DNA of 46,271 nucleotides. It comes from an uncultured Faecalibacterium sp. GTDB lineage: Bacteria > Bacillota > Clostridia > Oscillospirales > Ruminococcaceae. This document shows positions 40,461 to 46,271 of the stretch, in pieces. Every line of letters begins with the position of its first letter. Positions within the stretch are counted from its first letter, which is position 1. The stretch is from assembly GCA_934547065.1 (NCBI GenBank), contig CAKTEF010000013.1, positions 1-46,271 of the forward strand. The letters are read 5' to 3'. The notes beneath the pieces are model-generated. The model made no database searches and was not told the origin of the DNA. It saw only the letters and a list, made by a program, of their open reading frames with translations. The position numbers and the translations under genes were made by a program.

Positions 40461-41262
40461 AGTTTGCTCCTTGTTCCAATTGTTCCGGGGTCAAGCGGGA
40501 AACAGCGTCGATGAGATACGTCCGCAGCGTGCCGGTGCCCTCGGCCCCGGTCAGGCGGGCGGCGGCGGTCTCGCCGCACAGGCCCATGGTACACACGGCA
40601 GCCGCCGCAGCTTCCAGCGGCCGGCCGGGATTGGCTGCCGCAAAGGCCGCCGTGAGCACCGAGAGCATACATCCGGCCCCGGTCACCCGCCGCAGCAGCG
40701 GGGTCCCGTTGTGGACGCAGAACCCGGTGCGGCCGTCTGTGATCAGGTCGTCTGCGCCGGTCACCGCCACGATGCAGCCCAGCTGCAGTGCCGCCGTTTT
40801 GGCCAGCGCAGCCAGCTCCTCCGGCTGTGCGTCCGGGGCAGCATCCACGCCGCCGGGCATCCGGGCCTGGCGCACCAGCGCCCGCAGCTCGGCGGCATTG
40901 CACCGCACCACGGTGGGGTGTACCTGCTCCAGCAGCTCCTTTGCGATGCCTTGCCGGAACGCCGAAGCGCCCACGCCCACAGGGTCGAATACCACCGGCA
41001 GCTGCCGGGCATTGGCCGCACGCCCCGCGCGGAGCATCGCCTGCGCCTTGCGGGGGCTTGGGGTGCCCAGGCTCAGGCAGAGCCCTTTGCTCTGGGCCGT
41101 GATCTCGGCGGCTTCCTCCGGGTCATCGGCCATGATGGGCGAAGCCCCTGCTGCCAGCACGATGTTGGCGCAGTCATTGGCGCTGACCAGGTTGGAGATG
41201 CAGTGTACCAGCGGGGCCTGCTGCCCCACCTGCGCAAAACAGGCGGCAAACGTTGTTCTCAC
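40444..41262 (-). CDS. Hydroxyethylthiazole kinase
   Basis: A 272-residue ribokinase-like enzyme that phosphorylates salvaged thiazole alcohol. PLVHCISNLVSANDCANIVLAAGASPIMA is the substrate-binding start, DPVGVGASAFR is the ATP-side motif, and RRVTGAGCMLS contains the catalytic Cys. The GTG at 41262 is chosen, with AGGAGG 5 bp upstream; longer in-frame readings have no ribosome-binding site and overlap thiW. Salvage of thiazole fits the transporter encoded before it. Confidence 0.94.
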   Translation of the reverse strand: MRTTFAACFAQVGQQAPLVHCISNLVSANDCANIVLAAGASPIMADDPEEAAEITAQSKGLCLSLGTPSPRKAQAMLRAGRAANARQLPVVFDPVGVGASAFRQGIAKELLEQVHPTVVRCNAAELRALVRQARMPGGVDAAPDAQPEELAALAKTAALQLGCIVAVTGADDLITDGRTGFCVHNGTPLLRRVTGAGCMLSVLTAAFAAANPGRPLEAAAAAVCTMGLCGETAAARLTGAEGTGTLRTYLIDAVSRLTPEQLEQGANYGSCL

Positions 41263-41272
41263 CGCGTCCTCC

Positions 41273-41788
41273 TCAACCCAGGGAAACCTGCATCGAGTGC
41301 AGTGCGCCGGAGCGTTCCAGCGCAGCCAGCACCACACCGGCGATCACGGCACCGCCTGCCGTGGACACCAGGAACGGCACGATGTAGGCGTAAAAAGCGA
41401 TGTCGCCCGCACTCTTGCCCATCAGGAAGATGGCCACCGGATAGGCGCACAGCCCGCCCAGGATGGAAGTGCCGAACACCTCACCGCAGAGGGTGGGCAG
41501 CAGCTTGGCGGTCTTGTGGTAGACCAAACCGCACAGCAGCGCACCGAACATGCTGCCGGGGAACGCCATCAGGCTGCCAAGCCCCAGCAGGTTGCGCAGC
41601 AGCGAAGCCACAAAGGCCACGCCCACGCCGTAGTACGGCCCCAGCAGCACGGCACACAGGATGTTGACCATGTGCTGCACCGGGGCACACTTGCTGCCAA
41701 AGATGGGGAAGCTGAACACGCTGCCCACCACAGCCAGGGCGCACAGCATCCCGGCAAGAGCCAGCTTTTTGGTTGAGACTGCTTTCAT
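41273..41788 (-). CDS. ThiW, ECF transporter S component for thiazole
   Basis: A 171-residue membrane protein with about five helices. LALAGMLCALAVVGSVFSFPIFGSKCAPVQHMVNI and GPYYGVGVAFVASLLRNLLGLGSLMAFPGSMFG are ThiW marks. It takes up hydroxyethylthiazole (assigned by its constant pairing with thiM). The ATG at 41788 (AAAGGAG 10 bp upstream) starts it. The gene is the first of the TPP-riboswitch operon, and its stop lies 11 bp before the thiM start. Confidence 0.9.
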   Translation of the reverse strand: MKAVSTKKLALAGMLCALAVVGSVFSFPIFGSKCAPVQHMVNILCAVLLGPYYGVGVAFVASLLRNLLGLGSLMAFPGSMFGALLCGLVYHKTAKLLPTLCGEVFGTSILGGLCAYPVAIFLMGKSAGDIAFYAYIVPFLVSTAGGAVIAGVVLAALERSGALHSMQVSLG

Positions 41789-41925
41789 AAGAGAATTTCT
41801 CCTTTCCAAAGCGGTCGAGGCTTGTTGGCCTCCTCTCACGCCGGAACACGGCTTCCCATCGCATCGTTTCAAGGCTCAGGGCGCTCCCCCTCAGCCCGGA
41901 GCCGCCCCGGCCGGGCGGCTGACAA

Positions 41926-41961
41926 CAAAAAAACAGGAGCCACCGCTGCGGTGTCTCCTGT
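41926..41961 (-). terminator. Terminator of the TPP riboswitch
   Basis: The minus strand has ACAGGAG with CTCCTGT around an inner CACC/GGTG pair, followed by seven T. It lies between aptamer and thiW and would form when TPP is bound. Confidence 0.85.
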
Positions 41962-41979
41962 AAAAACTCATAGCATGTT

Positions 41980-42070
41980 ATGACTTCCTACGGCGGCATT
42001 ATCCGCATCAGGTGTAAGGGTCGAAGTTTGGTCACTTCCTCTCAGCCCGCAAAACGAGCTCCCCTGTTCT
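41980..42070 (-). promoter_or_regulatory. TPP riboswitch aptamer
   Basis: The minus strand carries the conserved THI-element blocks: ACAGGGGAGC, GCGGGCTGAGAGG, CGACCCTTACACCTGATGC and GGATAATGCC, then the closing GTAGGAAGT. It sits just after a promoter and before thiW-thiM-thiE. Confidence 0.95.
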
Positions 42071-42080
42071 TTTGTTTTCC

Positions 42081-42115
42081 GGGTGTATTTTACACCCATC
42101 GGGCCCAAAATGCAA
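42081..42115 (-). promoter_or_regulatory. Thiamin operon promoter overlapped by a palindrome
   Basis: TTGCAT (42110-42115), 17 bp, TAAAAT (42087-42092) on the minus strand. A perfect palindrome GGGTGTA-TTT-TACACCC (42081-42097) covers the -10. It looks like a repressor site besides the riboswitch. Confidence 0.65.
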
Positions 42116-42246
42116 GGCCCAGTTTTGCGGCAAATCTGCCAAAACGCTTTCCTGTTTTCTTTCAATATGCTATACTTGGTCTAAAAGCAGCGGCCCTGCG
42201 GGAACCGTTTCCGCCGAAAGCTGCTGCAACAAAGGAGATTTGGCTT

Positions 42247-43533
42247 ATGGGTCTTGTAAAAGCTGCGGTCAGCGCCGCTTCCGGCGTGATGGCCGATCAG
42301 TGGAAAGAATATTTTTACTGTGATGCGCTCCCGGCCGACGTTCTGGCCGTAAAGGGCATCAAGCGCACCTCCGGCCGTTCGGCCAACCGACGCGGCAGCG
42401 AGAATGCGATCACTGACGGCTCCGTGCTGGCCGTGGCCGAGGGCCAGTGCGCCCTGATCGTGGAGCAGGGCAAGGTGGTGGACCTCTGCGCCGAAGCCGG
42501 TGAGTACACTTACAGCACCGGCACCCAGCCCTCGCTGCTCAGCGGCGGGCTGAAGAACATCGACGATGTGTTTGCCGAGATGGGCAAGCGCTTTGGCTTT
42601 GGCGGCCAGGCCGCTGCCGACCAGCGCATCTACTACATCAATACCAAGGAGCTGCCCGGCAACAAATACGGCACCCCCAATGCCGTGCCGTTCCGGGTGG
42701 TGGACCAGCGCGCCGGCATTGATATCGACATCGGCATCCGCTGCTTTGGCGAATACAGCTACCGCATCGTCAACCCCATCCTGTTCTACGCCAATGTCTG
42801 CGGCAATGTAGAAAACGCCTACACCCGCGACACGCTGGACAGCCAGCTCAAAACGGAGCTGATGACCGCTTTGCAGCCCGCCTTTGCACGGATCAGCGAA
42901 ATGGGCATCCGCTACTCCTCCCTGCCCGCCCACACCACCGAGCTGGCCGAGGCCCTGAACCAGGAGCTGAGCGCCAAGTGGAGCCGCCTGCGCGGCATCG
43001 AGATCGTTTCGCTGGGCGTTTCCGGGGTCAAGGCCAGCGAGGAAGACGAGCAGATGATCAAGGAGCTGCAGCGCAGCGCCGCCTTTATGGACCCCACCCG
43101 CGCCGCCGCCCACCTGGTGGGCGCACAGGCTGCGGCCATGCAGGCTGCCGCTTCCAACACCGCCGCCGGCCCCGCCATGGCCTTTATGGGGATGAACCAG
43201 GCCGCCGCTGCGGGCGGTGTCAACGCCCAGAACCTGTACCAGATGGGCGCACAGCAGGCTGCGGCCCAGCCCCAGAGCGCCCCGGCCGGCAGCTGGACCT
43301 GCGCCTGCGGCCAGAGCAACAGCGGCAAATTCTGCTCGGCCTGCGGCAAGCCCCGGCCCGAAGCTCCCACCGTGTGGGTGTGCAGCTGCGGTGCCAAAAA
43401 CACCGGCAGATTCTGCTCCGAGTGCGGCAAGCCCAAGCCCTCCGGCAAATGCCCCAACTGCGGCTTTGTCCCGTCCGACCCCGCCAACCCGCCCAAGTTC
43501 TGCCCGGAGTGCGGCAAACCCTTTAACGCATAA
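42247..43533 (+). CDS. SPFH-domain protein with C-terminal zinc ribbons (YdjI-like)
   Basis: A 428-residue protein. Residues 20-300 are a SPFH/band-7 type domain of the virion-core-protein-like group (for example VLAVAEGQCALIVEQGKVVDLCAEAGEYTY and GVSGVKASEEDEQMIKELQRSAAF). An Ala/Gln-rich linker follows, and then three cysteine ribbons: CACG-CSACG, CSCG-CSECG and CPNCG-CPECG. It has no membrane helix; such proteins associate with the membrane as oligomers. AAAGGAG lies 9 bp before the ATG at 42247; the longer frame back to 41980 crosses the riboswitch. It heads a three-gene operon. In B. subtilis the homologous ydjI shares an operon with pspA, ydjG and ydjH. Confidence 0.85.
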   Translation: MGLVKAAVSAASGVMADQWKEYFYCDALPADVLAVKGIKRTSGRSANRRGSENAITDGSVLAVAEGQCALIVEQGKVVDLCAEAGEYTYSTGTQPSLLSGGLKNIDDVFAEMGKRFGFGGQAAADQRIYYINTKELPGNKYGTPNAVPFRVVDQRAGIDIDIGIRCFGEYSYRIVNPILFYANVCGNVENAYTRDTLDSQLKTELMTALQPAFARISEMGIRYSSLPAHTTELAEALNQELSAKWSRLRGIEIVSLGVSGVKASEEDEQMIKELQRSAAFMDPTRAAAHLVGAQAAAMQAAASNTAAGPAMAFMGMNQAAAAGGVNAQNLYQMGAQQAAAQPQSAPAGSWTCACGQSNSGKFCSACGKPRPEAPTVWVCSCGAKNTGRFCSECGKPKPSGKCPNCGFVPSDPANPPKFCPECGKPFNA

Positions 43534-43547
43534 GAAAGGCAGCAGTT

Positions 43548-44651
43548 ATGGCAGATAAAACGACCAATTACCAATGCCCGGCCTGCACCGGCCCGCTGCA
43601 TTTTGACGGAGCCAGCGGCAAGCTGGTGTGCGATTACTGCGGCTCTGCCTACGAGGTAGCCGACATCGAAGCGCGCTATGCCCAAAAGCAGGCCAGCGCC
43701 GATGCCGCCGCCGAGACGGATGCCCGCAAAGCGGAAAACGCCCGCAAAACCGCCGCAGACGGCCCCGTGTGGAGCGAAGCCGAGGCCGCCGGGCTTTCCA
43801 GCTACTCCTGCCCCACCTGCGGGGCGGAGCTGGTGTGCGACGAGACGACCGCCGCCACCACCTGCCCCTATTGCGGCAACCCCACCGTGCTGGGCGGCAA
43901 GCTTTCCGGCAAATTGAAGCCGGAGTATCTCCTGCCGTTCAAGCTGGAAAAAAAGGATGCCATTGCCCAGCTGACCAAATATTATAAGGGCAAGGCGTTC
44001 CTGCCCAAGGCGTTCAAAAGCCAGAACCACATTGCCGAGATCCAGGGCGTGTATGTGCCGTTCTGGCTCTACGATGCCCAGGCCGATGCCCGCGGCAGCT
44101 ACGAGGGCCAGATCACCGAGAGCCACCGCGAGGGCGACTACGTTGTGACCACCACCCAGCACTACGATGTGCGCCGGGAGGGCAGTGCATCGTTCCGGAA
44201 AGTGCCGGTGGACGGTTCCAGCAAGATGCCCAACACCCACATGGATGCCATCGAGCCGTTCGATTACAGTGATCTGAAGCCGTTTTCCACGGCCTACCTG
44301 CCCGGCTTTCTGGCGGACCGCTACGATGAGGATGCCAAGACCTGCCTACCCCGCGCCCAGAGCCGGATGGAAACTTCCACCGCGCAGGCCCTGCACGCAA
44401 CGATCACCGGCTACTCGGAGCTGCATCCGCTGGCCGAGAACATCAACGTGAACGTCAAAAAAGCCCACTACGCCCTGCTCCCGGTCTGGATGCTCCACAC
44501 CCGCTGGAACGGCAAGGATTTTCTGTTTGCAATGAACGGCCAGACCGGGCGGCTCATCGGCGATCTGCCGGTGGACAAGCGCCGGGTGGCCGCGTGGTTT
44601 GCAGGGATCAGCCTGCCGCTGATGGCGGTGCTGGCGTTCCTGCTGCTGTAA
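43548..44651 (+). CDS. Zinc-ribbon membrane protein (YdjG-like)
   Basis: A 367-residue protein with two N-terminal four-cysteine zinc ribbons: CPACTG-CDYCG and CPTCG-CPYCG, split by a charged helix. The body (EYLLPFKLEKKDAIAQLTKYYKGKAFLPKAF and VPFWLYDAQA) is the domain often annotated as TFIIB-type zinc ribbon or PriA-like, though there is no helicase part. One C-terminal membrane helix (about 349-367, FAGISLPLMAVLAFLLL) ends the chain. It lies 14 bp after the SPFH gene and 12 bp before the TPM gene, so the proteins likely form one membrane complex. Confidence 0.85.
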   Translation: MADKTTNYQCPACTGPLHFDGASGKLVCDYCGSAYEVADIEARYAQKQASADAAAETDARKAENARKTAADGPVWSEAEAAGLSSYSCPTCGAELVCDETTAATTCPYCGNPTVLGGKLSGKLKPEYLLPFKLEKKDAIAQLTKYYKGKAFLPKAFKSQNHIAEIQGVYVPFWLYDAQADARGSYEGQITESHREGDYVVTTTQHYDVRREGSASFRKVPVDGSSKMPNTHMDAIEPFDYSDLKPFSTAYLPGFLADRYDEDAKTCLPRAQSRMETSTAQALHATITGYSELHPLAENINVNVKKAHYALLPVWMLHTRWNGKDFLFAMNGQTGRLIGDLPVDKRRVAAWFAGISLPLMAVLAFLLL

Positions 44652-44663
44652 GGGGGTGGCAAG

Positions 44664-45461
44664 ATGAAACGAATGTTCAAGCGCTTTGCCGCCCTGTTGG
44701 CCGCCGCTTTGCTGGTGTGCTGCCTGTGCCTGCCCGGCTTTGCCGCCGCACCGCTGGTGCGGGACGAATACGGCCTGTTCGATGCCGATACCCTGGCCTC
44801 GCTGGAAGCCAGCGCCGAAGCGGCCGCCGCAGGCCATGACTGCGACGTGTACTTCCTGACCGTGGACAGCATCGGCGACACCGATCAGCGCAGCTATGCC
44901 AAGGACTACTACCTATCGAACGGCCTCGGCTATGGGGCCGAAAAAAGCGGCATCCTGTTCCTGATCGCCATGGGGTCCCGCAAATACGTCACCATTACCT
45001 ACGGCGGGGGCGTGACCGCCTTTACGGATTACCAGATCGAGCAGATCGAAGATGAAGTGGTGCCGATGCTTTCGGACGGCGACTACGCCGATGCCGCCGA
45101 CAGCTACATCCGCCTTTGCGCCGAAACGCTGGATTTTTACGCCGAACACGGCGAACCGCTGGATGTGGGCAACGATCCCAGCACCCGCTGGGTGGACGTG
45201 CTCATCATCGTAGGCCTCCCGATGCTGATTGCCCTGGTGGTCTGCCTGATCCTGAACAGCCAGATGAAAACGGCCAGGATCAAGACCGAAGCCAATGATT
45301 ACATCGGGGCCGGGCTGCGTCTGCGGGTCCAAACGGACAACTACACCCACACCACCCGCACCCAGGTGTACGACCCGCCACCCAAGGAGTCGGATTCCTC
45401 CTCCGGCGGCTCCACCGTGGACAGCGATGGCTTTGGCGGCTCCTCCGGCGGCTCGTTCTGA
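44664..45461 (+). CDS. TPM-domain membrane protein (YdjH-like)
   Basis: A 265-residue protein. A signal peptide covers about residues 1-28 (LLAAALLVCCLCLPGFAAA). The TPM domain (about 30-165) begins VRDEYGLFDADTLASLEASAE and contains GILFLIAMGSRKYVTITYGG. A membrane helix follows at about 178-200, and the tail ends in the low-complexity GGSSGGSF typical of this family. The TPM domain thus lies outside the membrane and faces the zinc-ribbon partners inside. AAGGGGGTGG precedes the ATG. It is the last gene of the operon. Confidence 0.88.
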   Translation: MKRMFKRFAALLAAALLVCCLCLPGFAAAPLVRDEYGLFDADTLASLEASAEAAAAGHDCDVYFLTVDSIGDTDQRSYAKDYYLSNGLGYGAEKSGILFLIAMGSRKYVTITYGGGVTAFTDYQIEQIEDEVVPMLSDGDYADAADSYIRLCAETLDFYAEHGEPLDVGNDPSTRWVDVLIIVGLPMLIALVVCLILNSQMKTARIKTEANDYIGAGLRLRVQTDNYTHTTRTQVYDPPPKESDSSSGGSTVDSDGFGGSSGGSF

Positions 45462-45555
45462 GCCGGAAGCGGCCTGTTCCCCTGCCTGTTCCCGCGCCCA
45501 AATCCGGCTGTGTACCGGAACAAAGGGTGGATCTGTAACGCATCAGCGTAAAAAC

Positions 45556-45592
45556 TTCCCGCTCCGGCTGCCGCAGCCGGGCGGGATTTTTT
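45556..45592 (+). terminator. Terminator of the SPFH operon
   Basis: TCCCGC and GCGGGA enclose CGGCTG/CAGCCG, followed by six T. It lies about 95 bp after the TPM stop; the DNA between shows nothing recognisable. Confidence 0.8.
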
Positions 45593-45630
45593 CTGTGGAA
45601 ATTTGTCCCTCAAATTTTTGAAAAAAGCGC

Positions 45631-45658
45631 TTGACATTTCCGGATTCCATGGTATAAT
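45631..45658 (+). promoter_or_regulatory. tRNA-Leu promoter
   Basis: TTGACA (45631-45636), 16 bp, TATAAT (45653-45658): both hexamers are perfect consensus. Confidence 0.8.
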
Positions 45659-45702
45659 TACTAACGTTCCGAGCCGAACAGCTCACGAACAAAACAGAAT
45701 AT

Positions 45703-45789
45703 GCGGATATGGCGGAATTGGCAGACGCGTTAGATTCAGGTTCTAATCGGGGCAACTCGGTGGAGGTTCAAGTCCTCTTATCCGCACCA
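45703..45789 (+). tRNA. tRNA-Leu (anticodon CAG)
   Basis: A class II tRNA with acceptor stem GCGGATA/TATCCGC, anticodon stem TTAGA/TCTAA with loop TTCAGGT (anticodon CAG), a long variable arm (TCGGGGCAACTCGG) and T loop TTCAAGT. CCA is encoded at 45787-45789. It reads CUG, a common codon in this GC-rich genome. Confidence 0.95.
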
Positions 45790-45796
45790 AACAATG

Positions 45797-45840
45797 AAAA
45801 TCCGAACCTTTTCTCGATAGGAGAAGGGTTCGGATTTTTT
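45797..45840 (+). terminator. Terminator of tRNA-Leu
   Basis: AATCCGAACC and GGTTCGGATT pair, with an inner TTCTC/GAGAA, and six T follow. It lies 7 bp after the tRNA. Confidence 0.9.
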
Positions 45841-45966
45841 GTTTTCTTCGGAAAGCAAAATGAAGGCTCCTTCCCGACGGCTGTGTGTCCAAAACCTTAT
45901 CAGAAGAAAAAACGTGTAACGAAAGTCACAACTGTAAAGGTGCCGTAAGGCGGAAAGGACACGAAC

Positions 45967-46218
45967 ATGAAATACGATGAAAGAGCCTGCAAGTTCAACA
46001 TGGACACTGGCTGCGTGGAGCTGCTGCTCCGGGATGGGAGAAAGATTTCCATCGACTGCACTGGGGTCGAGGATGCGCTGAATGTGACCATGGCGCAGAG
46101 GTCAGAGTTAGACTATCTCATCTACAATGACCCGTTAGGCTATGCTGATTTGATTCTGAATGGCAACCCGGAGGAATATTTGAAAAATGCAGCTGGGAGC
46201 CATGGGTTAGAAGATTAA
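45967..46218 (+). CDS. Small acidic conserved protein (DUF6061-like)
   Basis: An 83-residue protein: MKYDERACKFNMDTGCVELL, then a KISIDCTGVEDAL segment and SELDYLIYNDPLGYADLILN. I recall this as a small protein family of gut Firmicutes (DUF6061); no function is known. AAAGGA lies about 8 bp before the ATG. It has its own terminator. No promoter is clear in 45841-45966. Such genes often occur with mobile elements, and the tRNA next to it is a possible integration site, but nothing in the window proves this. Confidence 0.65.
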   Translation: MKYDERACKFNMDTGCVELLLRDGRKISIDCTGVEDALNVTMAQRSELDYLIYNDPLGYADLILNGNPEEYLKNAAGSHGLED

Positions 46219-46228
46219 GAATAGCAAA

Positions 46229-46271
46229 ACAGGGCGTATCTCTTTTTATGGGATGCGCCCTGTTCTTTTAT
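46229..46271 (+). terminator. Terminator after the last small gene
   Basis: ACAGGGCG and CGCCCTGT pair around a U-rich loop, and TCTTTTA follows at the window end. Confidence 0.75.

Noticed and set aside
42247..43533. Reading the SPFH protein as a phage or virion protein
   Set aside because: The virion-core annotation for this family comes from similarity to a poxvirus protein. The operon context fits a cellular membrane-stress system.
1..46271. CRISPR arrays, prophage genes and insertion-sequence transposases
   Set aside because: No regularly spaced repeats, phage structural genes or transposase motifs were seen on either strand.

Overview
The window comes from a GC-rich Firmicute. Gene content, strong Shasta-Dalgarno-like (GGAGG) sites and consensus -35/-10 promoters point to a Faecalibacterium-like member of the Oscillospiraceae. 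This is my recognition of gene and repeat style, not a database result. Most of the window is dense chromosomal core DNA. One 2.5 kb AT-richer insert stands out.

Layout. Positions 1-311 hold the tandem promoters and leader of an rRNA operon that runs leftward off the window. Positions 544-2451 are a MerR-YbjQ-CPBP protease operon on the minus strand, with a MerR-type 19-bp-spacer promoter. Next come a DEAD-box RNA helicase and an HU protein. Positions 4347-13542 form a seven-gene pyrimidine operon, pyrC-pyrF-pyrK-pyrD-pyrE-carA-carB. Its leader encodes a 33-residue peptide that stops inside an intrinsic terminator, which resembles the UTP-sensing attenuator of enterobacterial pyrBI. cysE is divergent from it. 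Positions 14520-19178 hold a DUF3842 protein, an M20 dipeptidase, a small membrane exporter, exonuclease III and a MATE transporter. A gene-free stretch at 19180-19547 has the marks of a small RNA gene. folT-folC follow behind a tetrahydrofolate riboswitch and terminator.

Positions 21929-27536 carry an M3 oligopeptidase, MscL with a zinc-ribbon tail, a Tat-exported alkaline phosphatase, and a PadR/DUF1700-DUF4097 pair. At 27532-30158 a lone 769-residue protein fuses a PD-(D/E)xK nuclease, an N6-adenine methylase and one target-recognition domain. It lies between two 74-bp near-identical copies of a terminator, so it looks like an inserted single-gene restriction-modification module. After it come a dicarboxylate/glutamate symporter, an orphan EIIA-Glc protein, a threonine aldolase, an AraC regulator with a small companion ORF, and a short KdpD/KdpE-like two-component system overlapping an ion-transporter-superfamily permease.

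Positions 38146-42115 are thiamin genes (thiW-thiM-thiE and thiC), with a TPP riboswitch before thiW and a 370-bp palindrome-rich gap before thiC. Positions 42247-45461 are a three-gene SPFH / zinc-ribbon / TPM-domain operon like Bacillus ydjI-ydjG-ydjH. The window ends with tRNA-Leu(CAG) and a small protein of unknown function.

The main leads are the pyr leader-peptide attenuator, the R-M-S fusion gene between duplicated terminators, the candidate small RNA, the rewired KdpDE system, the pspA-less YdjGHI-type operon, and a perfect operator-like palindrome on the thiamin promoter. All gene functions are read from motifs and family memory. No searches were run.
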